Positions 13,105-26,170 of a stretch of 64,000 bases of DNA are shown one piece after another. Origin of the DNA: Varroa destructor (lineage: Eukaryota > Arthropoda > Arachnida > Mesostigmata > Varroidae); the NCBI RefSeq assembly GCF_002443255.2, contig NW_019211454.1, forward strand, positions 17,947,037 through 18,011,036, in the 5' to 3' direction. Position numbers and translations under genes: made by a program. Numbering within the stretch: the stretch's first letter is position 1; the number at the start of each line of letters is the position of its first letter. The notes beneath the pieces were generated by a model. That model ran no database searches, was not told the origin of the DNA, and worked only from the letters and a program-made list of their open reading frames with translations.

Positions 13105-13988
13105 AGTAATAGCTTCTGACTTGTTGTTTCTCCAGTTCCCACACAGATAGGAAAAAATGAGGAAAGTATTCCAAGGGTGGACGTTTATCTTCAGTGACCG
13201 GGCGTAGTCGGCCGACAGCAACAACATGATCCGATCGAAACTAAAATCAGCTTCAACAGCTTTTTTTGAATAAACAATATAAAAGTAAGGTTTTGAACCT
13301 TATACCATAATACGTGCTTAATCCCTGATTGCTTTTATATACACAGAGTGTCAAGATAGAATCTTCTTATGTAGTCCACTATTTTATTCTATTTACGATA
13401 ACAAATACGTATAACGCCGTAAACGTAGCCGTGTCCGACAAGCAAGCCGAACAGCCTAAACAAAATACCCACTCAAATCGCGCCATCTCAAGTTTTCGAT
13501 GAGTCGCAACTGGAGTCGCTGGTAACGAGGTGCAAATTTTTGCCTAGTCAACTGGCAAATCCGGCAATCACGGATGGCACAAATGCTGATGTCTATCGTC
13601 GTACTGAATAGTTCCATACTTAGATCAACCGGCTCGGGTAAGTTCAGGGTCGCCAGTTATATTAGAAAAGATTTTTTTGTTGTCTGTTCTTACACCTGAC
13701 AAACAACGACCTCGAAAAAGTACTTTGTCGACGACAGTTGAACCAATTTTCTTCAATGAAAAATTGTTCTTCCGTCTTGTCGAGAATTCAAATTCGGCGA
13801 AAAGCTTCAACGAACAATGTAGGTAGTGGTGGTAACGGCGCAAAGAACGAGTTGACACTTCGCAAAGGCTTCTAGAAATATTTACTGATGTGAAATAGCT
13901 GTACGTCCGTAGAATAGCAGAAGATATAATGACATCGTAAACGATAATAGGACGCTATGCACAGCATTTCGGTTAAACAGTAAAATAG

Positions 13989-13993
<5 letters not shown>

Positions 13994-14035
<42 letters not shown>
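13994..14035. repeat. (AT)n microsatellite
   Basis: About 21 uninterrupted TA units, the longest perfect dinucleotide tract in the window. Confidence 0.95.
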
Positions 14036-14036
<1 letters not shown>

Positions 14037-15335
14037 CTCTCCTATTTAAAAAAATATGTGAACATGCAGGGCCTACTAACAGTGCTTGTAAAGGCACAGA
14101 TACGATTTGTCCATCTTCCTTACCGCTCTATGTAGCCGGTAATTAGAACAGTTACGAGACGTCGTCACCCCTGAATCATACTACAAATAGTATTAATAAT
14201 ATGAACTATAAGCTGTAATGTTAGTTATCGTTATAAAGGGGTATGTGCTACCGATACACAGTAACAATAAACTCTAATGTATTTTGCTTTTATAGTGAGT
14301 CATGTCGAATGCGTCTGCCTCGTGTACGGTTGTGCTTTTGGTCATAGCTGTTAAGCAAACGCTTTTTTTATCCGAACGTCCAACTTGCTCCTTCGATCGG
14401 GACGGAACATAAATGTCTACGGCTAGCCTTAACCGATCATACCGCTTGGTTGAAAAAATTAACAGTCAATCGTGTATGGCCTAACAGTAATGAAAATAGT
14501 TCCTTGTTCAGAACTTAGTCACCCATGGGAGTTTATAGCGTGCGTACTTTTAAGTCTATGTCTAATATGCAACGTCTGGACTCCATATATTTTATGATTT
14601 AGCAGTAAACGTCCGTAGTTAGTCGGCCTGATGTATATAGCTGTGTTCGTTTTCGGAAACTATCGTCCAAATTTATTTATCTTTTTTCTGCGTTAAAAAT
14701 TAAATTTGTTTTTAGCATCCCTCTTCCGTTCTAACCTCTAACGTAGGTTCTCAATCACCCTCAAAGAATTGCAAATTTACCGGGTCAGCACAAACGTTGA
14801 CCCAACCTAACCGGCCATTAATTGCTTGTTTAAGTAAATTCCCTATGTTAACAACGTCAATAACTATTATCGTGACGACAATTATTGATATAGGTAGAAG
14901 ACAGTGATCGACTCGATCATTTCTGAGAAAGAAGCGCTGCGTTTATAGAGATTCGGCGAGTGTTGAAAAAACTTAGGGGTTAGCGTCGTTTCCTCACGCT
15001 GCCCTTGCTGGATTAGGAACACTCGCGATTGGAAACAGCACTGCCACCATCAACGCGCAAATCGATTTCGGAAACGTTAACGGGACGGAGTTTCCGGAGA
15101 AATTCATCACAGGTTTCGATTGTTCCGGGCATGGCCAAAAAAAGATAGATCGCCGGCCGGTGCAAAAAAAAGGTAACAACTTTCAGTGATCGATAGTAAC
15201 AGCTCCCGTCTAAAACCGATGGCTTGTCGTGTTTGAGGGGCAACTGAGTGATTGAAAAGTTATCGCTCGCAAAATCAATGTTTCTAGTTCTAAGTTACCG
15301 AGTGACTCATTGTTCCAGACGGCTAGCTCTTTTCA

Positions 15336-15388
15336 GTTCCAGATCTAGCGTACACAGACGAACCGTCTGGGTACGCTAGGTCTGGAAC
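15336..15388. repeat. Compound 53-nt inverted repeat
   Basis: The left arm GTTCCAGATCTAGCGTAC pairs with GTACGCTAGGTCTGGAAC with a single A/C mismatch. After one unpaired base on each side, the inner arms CAGACG and CGTCTG pair perfectly around a 3-base AAC loop. In total 23 of 24 arm positions pair. A third copy of the outer motif GTTCCAGAC lies just upstream at 15312-15320. The tiny loop is unlike an animal miRNA precursor and more like a palindromic mobile-element remnant or a cruciform-forming site. Confidence 0.85.
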
Positions 15389-18300
15389 CTAGACTTCGCC
15401 AGAACACCAGCTGCTTTAACTAGTTTGGTAAGCACACACGTTACCACTGCATCGTCACGTCGGGGACCTTACCCACGCGCGAATCGTCCTAACCATAGAC
15501 AACAGGTAAAATCGCGTGAATTAAACGAAAATTTGTCCGCTAATCATGGTAGTTCTGGATTCGAAGCTACCAAAGAAATAGCCTTGTTTTATGCCTGAAC
15601 TTACCCCTCACATTCCCCGTTACCCATAACCCTTCGTTAACCTGTTCACGACTCGTATCAGTGCCCTGCGATTAGTCCTGGCAACTTTGGCGGCGTCCAT
15701 AGAACTCAATCCGACAGTAATCAGTATCCATCATACACATAGTGCAATAGATATGCCTGTTCGGTAACAGTTCGTTGTGTTCCTTTGAGCCGAGCAGTTC
15801 TACTAGCTTCGGTTTGTTTATCTGTTGCTTGCCATTTTTGTATACTTTTTCTGGCACATTTTCGTTTTACTTCGTTCGATCTTCCGCCTGTTCCCCGCCG
15901 CGCTCGCTATATTTAACTACCATCATCACTATATATACGTTTTCCGAACGTATATAGAACCTAAAAAGTAGATTTGTGGATTGCTTAGCCAACTACCCGA
16001 ATTGACCTAGTCGCCCAGTTAGCTACATGGAAAGCACGCCAGTACACCTGCAAGCTACGGGCAGTACGTTGGATCGATCTAAGACTGCAGAACACCGAAA
16101 TATCAATAGCGGTACTATGGACACATCCGTTTATGTACCGGAGTTAATGGATTCTGTTAGCAATGGCCGGATTTATGTCGAGAGCGGACGCGTGCGCGTA
16201 GTAAAAAAAGGGTCCAATGCTACAATGCGTATAACTACAGTAGCTGTAACATAGCTGTAGTAACATGTCCGCAAGTAATGAACGTTCTTTTAGACAGATC
16301 CAGCAGCCGAATTCTATCGGGCCAACAACAACATCATCAGTCCTGACGACTCGCCCAAGGTTATAGAGCTGTGTATTTCTAGCTCAAGAACAAAAAAAAA
16401 AAAAGCCAGGTTTTGATTCGCTAATATTTCATCCAACTGACATGAGAACCTGATGGTGGTCGGGGAGGTCTGAAAACGGGTGTCGCTGCTCCGTCGTCCG
16501 AAGCTTATTCCTTCAGAGTTGCAGTTAAGCTAGATTAGTAGTATCTGTTAGTAGTCAGCTTTCGAAAATTATTATATGATTAAAGTAAGATCGATTCCTC
16601 CACAGCACACTCAACGTGTTTATTATGGGAATTTGCGTTCTGCCAATAACAAACAAGAGACTTTTTTTGTTACTGGATGTGCTGTGTACATTAAAGTGCT
16701 TTTCTGGGCTGCACTTTGATCTCAAAGTAGTTATAAATACCCATGGATTGACACAGTTAAACACAAACCATTTTGCCGGGCTATCTATTTAAAGACAATA
16801 AAAACACATACAATTTTCTGCATACGTTTTATATTTCGTCTTACTAGAAGACATCAGTCTAGACAACATCTTCAATTCAGTTGAGATCTATATATTAGTA
16901 TACAACTATCAAAATCCTCTACCTATTACATGTGTTGTACATTATGGTTGGTCTTGTACCAGCGTTAAGCAGTGTTTTTGCCTTGGACACGGGTCGACAT
17001 ATGCGCAGAGCGAGACCGTCCCAATGATTAACCTTCAGACCAAAACATCATTTCGACCATTTAACAAAAGCTACAAATACTGGTGATATACTGATAGAAC
17101 AGTACATATAAGGATTTTTTTTGATAGCTACAGATTGAAGCTGCGGTTAGTGTTTTAACTGTAAGGAATTAGGTAACGCCAGTAATTTTTGAACGATTCT
17201 GCTTGGTTTCTAGAGTAGTCACGAGGCATATTTTGAAGCCAAGGGCTTTACTATACCTGACTGCAGACTCCAAATACTCCAGCGGATAGTAAATATTAAA
17301 TGCCACCCTCTCCACTCGACAGGGCTGAAAAAACCCAGGCGAACGTGAGCGAAATATTGCTATATCAGACTCCAAACTTTATTTTTACTTCAGCCAGGAA
17401 TTAAGCCAAATAAGGTGAACAACAGAATAGGATTGGCATAAGCTTATCAAGTTGCATATTAAACTTTCGAGCTTGCGAAGGTTTCAAGAGTACCTTCAAA
17501 TTTTATTCAATTTTTTGACGAATGTTTCGCTTAGCTAAACAAATGTTCATCTTCGCAGCTTCGTGCTTAGGTTAACCCCTTTCGATATACCACCCCAAAT
17601 TGTGCTGGGGCGCGTTAAAGCATCTCAAGTTGTTCTCAAATCTCCCACTCACACAATAGTTGAATCCTACTAACGACAAATTCTACAATTTTTATTGAAT
17701 CATTATCACAAAGTACTCAGTGGAGCGCATCACTCTTACCTACTATAACAGAACATTACCGGCATATGTATAAACCGCTCTCTATCGTCTAATATTTATA
17801 TAGCATTGTTCGTCGTGTGCAAGGTGTTGAAAAGCCCCCTTGGCGGTAGGTGTCATCGATCCATCTATAAACTTGGTTTCCCGCTGCCACAAGCGTCGCC
17901 ACGGTGTATATGTCGCCGGTTGCGCAGGCCAAACAAAAATCATGACAGCTATAAACGTACTGCTACCGTGACTCAGCGCCTTCTCACCGTCATTCCATTT
18001 ACCTTCATCTTGTTGGGTGCAACAAAGTACTGAACCAAAAATATCTTAAATACTTATATTATTCGCTCAGAAGTGGCTGTTATGAAAGCATCGACATAGT
18101 TACGCGGCTAATAGAGGCCGTGGTAGCAGCGGTACTCGTGTCTATGCACCTATGGCGCGTACGCCTCAGACTAGTGCGCGTTTTGCTCGCCGGCGTTCTT
18201 TGGAGATAATAAAAACGACAAAAGAAACGAAATTACCCCCTTTATTCCTCCTCATTCGTTTTTTTGCCTATTGCTTCTCGAGCTTCCTTCTGCGGCAGTT

Positions 18301-19655
18301 TACTTCACCCGCGTAGGATCACACTGGCATCAAAAGACTGCGATAGTTTGATTAATCTATACGCCAGCTAATCATTAAGTAGCAACTATTGCTGCGTGAC
18401 AGTTTACAGTGTACTAACAAACATGAATAAACGAAAGACTAAGGGGGCAGCATAAATATTTGATGAATTCCTGGTCCAAAGTACAGCAGTGGGGTTAGCC
18501 CTGTCTAAATTGGGCATACCGTTGACTGTTGATTAAGTGTTGCCAATGTTCAACGAACTGGGTATATACCAGAGGAGAAAAATGTCTAATAAAAACTAAG
18601 AGTTGTGGGTAGTAGCAGGTGGCGTTCGATAATGAGGTATGGAGAAATGAAGGCTGGCGAGGAGTTTGGCGAGGTTTTGCTACGGCGAACGAAGTATAGA
18701 CAGCATTTCTCATTCGATTTTGCATTTGTTGCGGAATACTTAGGTTCTGCTATTGCTTGGAGATTGTCGTTAGAAGACCGTGAGATAGACGTGCACTAAC
18801 AAATACAGCTCTATATGTATTTCTGTCAGTCATCCGTTCAGTGATTGTTCTTCCCCTCTTCTCCTAATTCTTTTTTTGCCACCGCTTGACGCAGCGGAGT
18901 GATGTAACTTGAAGGCAAATTTCCCCACGACTTTTACGGTTAATTCAGTTCTATTTCTGCAAGTCGTTGAAAATCTCTTAGTCGTCGCTTTTCTCTTTCC
19001 TAGATACAAAGTAACCGGTAGAATCGTATATTATAAGGACCGCTCTCCATTTTTGGCTACTCTTCTTTACTAGTCCTTTCAATGCTATGCTTATTAACAG
19101 AATAAAATTACCGCGCATTTATCACAATATCTTCAACCGCTATGAATATTTCACGAATCAGCAATTTATTACCATCCTAAACGTCCGAGTTTGCGATGTG
19201 CTCTAGCACCTAGCTGCCTAGTAGTTGGTCCTTGTACACCTATGAAAGACTAACCAGCGTACGTAAATGTAGCTGTTCGTACGTAATCGCTGCCCTAAAA
19301 AAACGAAGCCCACTAAGCTCTATTAGCTGAATGTCCTGATCCGCATAAAGCTTTGCCCGTTCACTTTGTTGAAAAAAATCATAATGTTCCTGCGATATAT
19401 TACGAAGGCGCTTAATTACTGCTTTCTGTATCCACCCTCTTCTACACCCACGCGTACAAACACAAGCACTCCCATACACATACACGTACGACATGCCACA
19501 ACCTCGTCCGCAGTTCAGCCACAAAAACAAACTCTTCATATCCTCTCTATGATCCATTACGCGCGGCTAAGGAGCCGTCCGCGATTGTTAATGAACTCCA
19601 CAACGATTCAGTTATCACCTAACGCGTGACCAATTTCGAAAACAATATTGCCACG
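15389..19655. other. Non-coding block
   Basis: No recognised gene on either strand. Short open frames are present, for example one starting with ATG at 16027, but none has a recognisable domain. A pyrimidine-rich stretch lies near 18840-18880. Confidence 0.4.
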
Positions 19656-19658
19656 TAA

Positions 19659-19698
19659 CCAATGTCACAGCGATCGCTCGCTGTGCCGACGCCATTGG
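19659..19698. repeat. Nested inverted repeat with CCAAT ends
   Basis: The outer arms CCAATG and CATTGG enclose an inner perfect hairpin, CACAGCGA - TCGC - TCGCTGTG. The outer arms form CCAAT-type motifs on both strands. It sits at the left edge of a GC-richer block. Confidence 0.6.
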
Positions 19699-19799
19699 TA
19701 AATGCCTCACTTACCACCATGAGTTCTTCGTTTTTTTTTTCTAGTTAGTTAGCTAGCTAGCGTTCAATGACGGCATTTGCTACAGAACCAATGAACTAG

Positions 19800-21250
19800 C
19801 TAAGACTTTGACAGTCCACCTTTCCCCAACTATCAGCTACAATTGCGTTTTGTTTGTTTGTCTGAGGGCGATGGGGGCGACGATGGCGAAATTACCGGGC
19901 ATAGTGACTCCAGGTTCATTGTAGCAACTTTTTCCGGTGATTTTTGCCTGTCGTAATGGGGATTCTGATGGTGACAGAAGTTTTCCCCCTGATGCTTCTA
20001 GCCGCTAATCCTTATTGGCTGTGCGTTTTGTACTCGTGACCGTTTGGTTGCACAGACTCGCTTTTTATTGTATCACTTTCGCTGGCGCTGCAGTTCGTTG
20101 CTGTTGTTAGCGCTACAACTTGTCGGGGCCTGCGGCAGAACAGGGCTTATAGTTAGAGCAGTGCGCCTACTGCGTGACACCGCAGTCAACGATAGTTAGC
20201 CGTCTAGTCGCTGCCTAAAACATTGTCACAGATCTACGTGCCGCTCTAATCGCTTTTGATTTTCTCCGACATACTGTTGCTGCTGCCGACTGCTTCTGCG
20301 AACAAAATGGCTTGCGACCTGTGCTTCTTCCGCGATAATACCCCGTCTCCTTTCGTTACTTTACCTACTAGCTATACAGCGCCAAGCAGTGGCAGGTCGC
20401 GGTACACACGGCCGAATCGCTTCACTGCTATGCCACACACAAACTGCGGCATTAGCAGCATCAGAAAATTTATTGCTGTTACCGTCACCATGATCATGAT
20501 GATCGGAGTGATAAACAGCGTCAGGCTGAGCTCGAGTTACCGTTGCAAGAACGACAAAGCTATATGAGCTGTCATCAGAGCCAAAGACCGCTAACTCCTC
20601 CCGATTCGTTTAAAAGGATTGTGTATTTCTATGTTTGTACGCGTCTGGACGCGAACGTGTGCCGCATGCAACAGTAATCTGTTTCTTTCGTTTGTAGTCT
20701 GGTTCTATTGTATTTCAGCTGCCGCTGTCGATTGTTGAAATCGTTTGCGTTTGTCGTCTCGTGGTTGACTTGTTGGCTTGTTACGTTAGCTCGCCCGACG
20801 TCGTTCTCCCGCGTGCTTTCTCCCGCAGATAGTCCCGAAGTTGCTTACCGCCCTTGCAACCATTGGACGAACAAGCTGATTGAGACAAACACACAAAAAC
20901 GTAGACACAGAGAGATATAAACAGATAGGCGACCTGCGCATAGATGGAAAGAAATGACGGCGGACGCCGACGGAACAACTCGTACCGCGAAGTATATACG
21001 ACTATTACCGCTGCTGTCACCGCAACAAAATCAACGAACTGTCGCTACATCAAACTACTCAGCGTCAGGCGACCGTCGATGCAATGGTAATGCGACGATG
21101 CTCGGCGCAACGTGAGAATCATTTCATTTAAAGCGCGCGCCTGCCTGCGCTTGCGACAGTGACGCCGGCAGAATTGCTCTTGAAACGCAAGCGAAGCCGT
21201 TGAGAAATCAAAAGAATAGGACGTCAGTTGGCCGTTCGGTATTTGTTGAT
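19800..21250. other. GC-richer block, no recognised gene
   Basis: Higher G+C than the flanks, with GCTGC-type trinucleotide runs and CpG-rich spots near 20100 and 21130-21200. Open frames here reach about 100 codons but lack a recognisable domain. The composition resembles the 5' regions of animal developmental genes or an internal promoter. I could not define an exon. Confidence 0.3.
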
Positions 21251-22821
21251 TCAGTAACGCTAATATAATATATTTATTTTCAACTAAATAGATACACTCA
21301 CAATTAAGATGAGTGCGCGTATTAAATGTATGTCTGTCTACCCAACAGGGTACCTAATTTAAGAGGAACTTTGCCGTGTTGCTGGCCGTAATGGGCATGT
21401 GGTCATACGCTGTTTCTTCCAAACCAATGAGCTCGTCATGGCTAATAACAATGTGTCGTGTTCAATATTTGGGCGAAGATCAACTGTCTTGCCTTTCCAC
21501 GTTAAACGAACCCCTAAAATTACAAAAATTACTTTCTTTCGAAATCGATGCTTTACGTTATTTCTAATTTTCACGCGGAAAGACTTAGGAGGCAGATAGG
21601 AAAGGTTGAGTTCATATTTGAAGTGCTCAAAATGCATCCAAGCTGCTCAAAAACCATTTTGATATACCCAGATTTTGCTTTAGGAATTAACAAATTCAGA
21701 ATTTGGGATTTTTCGCCTGTTATCAGCCTAGATATCATTTGAAGCATGGTTACGATTAGAAAATTATTTGCTGATAAAAGAAGGAATATTTTGAGAACGG
21801 CTAGCTAGCAGTTCGGGTCCCGAATCGAATTTGGATTCCTACTGGATAATGTTTATATTAAATAAACGTGACCCCCCACGAATGGTACTTCCAGACACAG
21901 GCGGACGTTCACTTTGGTAATCCATAGGGAAGGTGCTATAGATTTGAAACGTTTAGTTACGTATTATATCAAATTCGGTAAATAAACTTTTGTGCTGCGA
22001 AAATATAGTTCACTCTTGGAACGGAGACAAATATTTTCATTCCACTTGATTGTTAGTTAGACCTTTAAGAAGGCGTCGGTTAAAGGCTTTCCCTTCTTGC
22101 CTTGACGCCCTCATAGATCACCTAAGAGCTGCGCGCAGACACCGAAATACTGTCTTTCACAAACCTGTCGATTCTACAGAGCCACTTTAACAACGCGTTT
22201 GGACCTATCTAATAAAAGAGACCTAATGTAAAAGAGAATAGTTGCTCAGCCTTGTCAAAGGTACAAGAGAGCAGGCAACGGATAGTGGCCCGAGTGCGCA
22301 CTCTGTCCACAGACTGCATACGTATCACGAAGGAACGATGTCTTCCTTTTTCCACCAACAAGCAAGAGTGTCTTAGGCACAATCTCAAGTACCACAATTA
22401 GGCATATTAAATTTGCATGATTCAGTCTACCACTAGAAAGTAAGCCTTATCATGGGTAACCAGAAATGGATTTCTTGAAGTTGATATGTTAGAGCCTCGC
22501 CGTTAAAATAATCATATGGGTTTTGAAAATTGACTAACAGAAGCAGTACACGAACGTGGGCGCCTTGGAACCTTAGCGATAATAAGCGGCGCTGTTCTAA
22601 CGGTGGCTTCTTAGAAAATCTGTGACAATTTGTCCATCTACCGCCGAGCAGGTTAGAATTGTGCGGCAACTATAGAATAGACGTTTTGAGTGTTACGTTT
22701 ACTGTTTTAGTGGTATGGGTTCGAAATTGGGCGTAGACGTACCACCAAGGGCGCTGGAAGAAGTCAGCCTTGTGAAGTATTGGTTGAAAAGACTTTTGAT
22801 AAAGACGGCCAATCAGTGATC

Positions 22822-22834
22822 TTTTTTTTTTTTT
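22822..22834. repeat. T homopolymer
   Basis: Thirteen consecutive T residues. Confidence 0.9.
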
Positions 22835-25290
22835 CTAATTCAATTAATGTGCGCTAAAAATAAGTTCTTCTTTCAACCATTTCACCAACATGTTTCAGGT
22901 AAACGATGACGATCATAAAGGGATGTGGATAGGCAGGTACAGCTGAGCTAACTCTACGGAGTAGAGGTACGTACAATCTTCCATCAACGAGGCATCGTTG
23001 CAAAAAGTGGTAAACAAGTAAGTAGTAATCAGACCCCAACGCACACAATGTTAACGCCTTATTTTCTTGACAAAATGAATACAATCGTAGGATATTCGAA
23101 AACCTTTCAACTGTTTCTCTGTCGGAATTAGATTCGCAGCTGTCTTGCCTTTCTCCTGAAGCTCATTTCTGTGTGATTTGGCGCCAATTTTAACTAGAGG
23201 ACAATTCAATGGCGCTTTGAAAGTTTCGCTTTTTCATCAAACGAACCAACAATCTCTATGATAGCATGACTTTATCACAGCCCGTGTCGGCATAGACACA
23301 TCCGGGCATCGCTGTTTTGCCCGCCTGATATATTACTCGCTTGCCAACTTGTACAAACAGCATGGCGCGCCTATTCATAGAACGCTTATTTAATAGAGGA
23401 GACAGGTTCCTCTTGATATCATAAATTGTTCATCTGTGTTCACGGTCAACATTATTGCTTATTGTTGTGATTCTAACTAATTAGGTCGAATAACAGGGCT
23501 AGTAGCAGGTCGACAGTGATCCTAATACGAACTTTGTTATACAACAACAAAAATAGTGAGATGAGCAACATCGACTGGTGACAGCAAAAAGATCTACAAA
23601 ATGAAAAGATCTTTTCGTCACCGTAAACCAAACGCAGAGGTATACAAGGTGCAACAATGACCAGCTATTGCTTTTCTTCGCAACTAGATAAATATACACA
23701 ATAAATTCACCGATTTCCGATAACTCCATTGACTAGTAGTAAATTAGCCATCTGTGTCAGTTGGTTGTGAGTTAGCCATTGGACACCCGGTCAAAAGCAC
23801 AGCTGATCGATCGTGTACTTGTTTTCATATGTATATAAAGAGATGGATAGAAAGAGAGGCCTATATCTATTTTCTATTTAAGATTTAATTTATCTAAGAG
23901 GAGATATCTATTTTTTCGCATTCAATTAAACTTTCGTTGAACGACAGAGATAAAATAAGCAGCTCGTTATTCTGCCACAGTTCTGGCTGCCCCAGAGCTG
24001 CATTTTCAAAGGCAAACTGAAAGCAGGTTACGTTTAAAAGTTAATACATTGGATTATATTACATGATCACCCCGGTGGTTACATGAGACAGGGTCAAGTG
24101 GAGCTAGATGGGCCACCGCATTTCGAGCATATATAAAATCCGATGCAGATTACAGAGAAACTGAAAGATCTTTGAAGTACAACTTGGTTTAGAAAAAAAT
24201 ACGTATGTATGTGCGTATGCTGCGTCGCGTATAGTCGTTGTTAACGGCGCGTCACATGCGATTGCTTTTTAGGAAAATTTTGCATCGTTTGGACAAAACG
24301 ACGCGATCACAATATGCACCATATGTCGAATAATCAGAATCATCGATCGGAATTTACCATCGGTAATTAACTATACGTAAATTGACATGCGCGTACAGTT
24401 ACTGAGTCCCCTCAGTTCTTTGTAAATGTACCAGTACGTGCGTAGCAAAACCTCACGGGATCCTATGCTAGATAAATCATCATTTCCTTAACTTCTCTAA
24501 CTCTGCAGCAAATTGTTATGAAACATCGGCTTCTCTGGCGGGAACCACAGCTCTTTCTGGGAAGAAAAATATTTTATCTTTATTTTTATGGAATGAGTAG
24601 TTTGTTTGCAGAAAATCATTAGTGGCACATATAATTCCACCTTTTTAGCCGCATATAAATGTAGTTGAGGCTATATGGCCAAAATTTGCTTGGTACTATC
24701 GTTGAAAACCGCTGGTGGCACGGAAAAGAAAAGAATTTGACAGGGTGCATCCGTCAGCGAGTTTTCTACTACGTAACCGAAATGAGTTCATTGCAACTCA
24801 CCCATTGCCAAGAAGATATCGATTAGAAGCATCTATTCCGTTGACCCATATAGTTCCACGAGCTACTGTTATGTGGATTACTAATGAGCTTGTGTGAAGA
24901 ATTCGACGGACCTAAAGGAAAAATGCTTTTCTTTCTAGAAAAAATGGTGACCACGATTAAATAGGCCGGTGCTTTTTAATAAACGTCATTGAACGTGGGT
25001 TCACTTGGAATTCTGTCGTGCAGCACCCTCTGAGTGGTCCAGGTACTGACACATCCAACGGCTGAATTGGTTCAAACAGCGGTGGGCGTAGTAATAACTT
25101 CATTAAACTCTAGCCCATGTAACGTGATTCCGTATGATTCTATTATAATGAATTAAACACAGTACGTTCTAATCGACGATCATGACCGTTTCCAATAAGA
25201 CGCATATTGTTATTTGGTTCGAATAATGTATTATATCAATAGGGTCGCTCATAAGTTTCGTTCAAACGCAGTCGCGTATGCCATGCCGTT

Positions 25291-25311
25291 GACGACGACG
25301 ACGACGACGAC
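25291..25311. repeat. (GAC)7 trinucleotide repeat
   Basis: Seven perfect GAC units, in DNA with no supported gene. Confidence 0.9.
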
Positions 25312-25990
25312 ATCTGGTGTGAGAAATACGAAACAACGATACGTTCGTCCGGTTTCCCATACACCCACATATACGCATATACGCATACTAAATTACACTG
25401 TACTCTAAAGTAGTTTATCATCATTGCATACGGTTTTATATAGGATCGAATTGCGCTGGCTTATATATAGAGCTTCGCTTCATTCAAGCTCATATAGCTG
25501 ACATGCTTTCAGCTTGCCTTTGAAAATGTAGCTTTGGAAGAGGCAAAACTGCGGTAGAGACGTCAGGTGGTTGTTTGACTTTCCTATCGTTCGGTAAAAT
25601 GCGGACAATATTTACAAATGACTTTTTCTTTTAGAATAGGAACATTTAGTATTGCATATTACATTGAACTTATTATCTGTATTTCTGCAAAGTGTTCAAT
25701 GTTCAATGGGATTAAAATTTCGAATTACCATTTCTTTACTAGGAAAAACAAACCAAATGGTCCATAGAGCCTCTACCCCATACAATGCCACTTTCTCCCA
25801 TAAGCGAAGTGGAACAAAGGTCAACTAACAGTTTCAATATCCTCCTTTTAGGTAGTAAAATTAGGAGGTAGTAAAAAGAATTAATTAACTAAGGATTCTT
25901 GAACTGTCAGGACTTTTCCTCCACCCTGGCGTATTCTCAATTTCGGCAGTTGTTTATTATATAATACTATTCTGTGCGAGTAATACTGAC

Positions 25991-26107
25991 CAGAACCTGA
26001 TTGAAGCGATGTTCCACCGTTGATGCGTCCGGCATTGGCTGCTTAACATCGTTCTTCCAGCGATCACCGCCACCGGCCTGTTGGCCGTGACTTGCACCGT
26101 GACCCAT
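25991..26107 (-). CDS. First coding exon of a formin-like protein (FMNL/Frl family), partial
   Basis: Formin-like proteins are membrane-associated actin nucleators controlled by Rho-family GTPases. This exon encodes 39 residues. It opens MGHGAS, which fits the N-myristoylation pattern M-G-x3-S; FMNL2/3 proteins are myristoylated at the same place and begin MGNAGS or similar. Residues 22-39 read KQPMPDASTVEHRFNQVL. This matches the FMNL pattern KQPMP-x4-LEERFNxAL that leads into the GTPase-binding/FH3 region, and agrees at about 10 of 18 positions with FMNL1 as I remember it. The ATG is the only one in frame before the motif. The exon ends after CTG with a GTCAGT donor on the minus strand, phase 0. 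The expected next residues (MxLPPDK, then YDNEKKW) were not found at lower coordinates, so the downstream intron is long or the gene leaves the window. It is divergent from RpS23. Confidence 0.7.
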
Positions 26108-26170
26108 CGTGACGAGGGCCGGCGTTGTTAACTGCTGAAGAAAGGATTACGAACCGATCTCAAACCTTAC

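Larger units (their letters stand above)
10670..15330. other. Non-coding block with AT microsatellites
   Basis: No recognised gene. It contains (AT)n tracts at 10816-10846 and 13994-14035 and a 19-T homopolymer at 11984-12002. An ATG-started open frame at 11906-12391 (about 161 codons) runs through the T homopolymer and matches nothing known. A short ATG-started segment at 11536-11614 ends in a strong donor. A minor open frame at 14977-15189 on the plus strand has balanced codon use but no start. Confidence 0.4.
21250..25990. other. AT-rich block 3' of the formin-like exon
   Basis: If the exon at 25991-26107 is real, this is the start of its downstream intron on the minus strand. I see no second exon. 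It contains a T homopolymer at 22822-22834, a (GAC)7 run at 25291-25311 and short low-complexity tracts, and nothing else I can support. Confidence 0.45.

Noticed and set aside
24700..24897. RWWHG-like pentapeptide resembling a motif in BEL/Pao retrotransposon polyproteins
   Set aside because: Only five residues agree and the flanking residues do not continue the match. The adjacent open frame is also unlike that family.
25217..25227. GGTTCGAATAA resembling a tRNA B box
   Set aside because: No A box or acceptor-stem pairing at tRNA spacing, and the last two bases do not fit.
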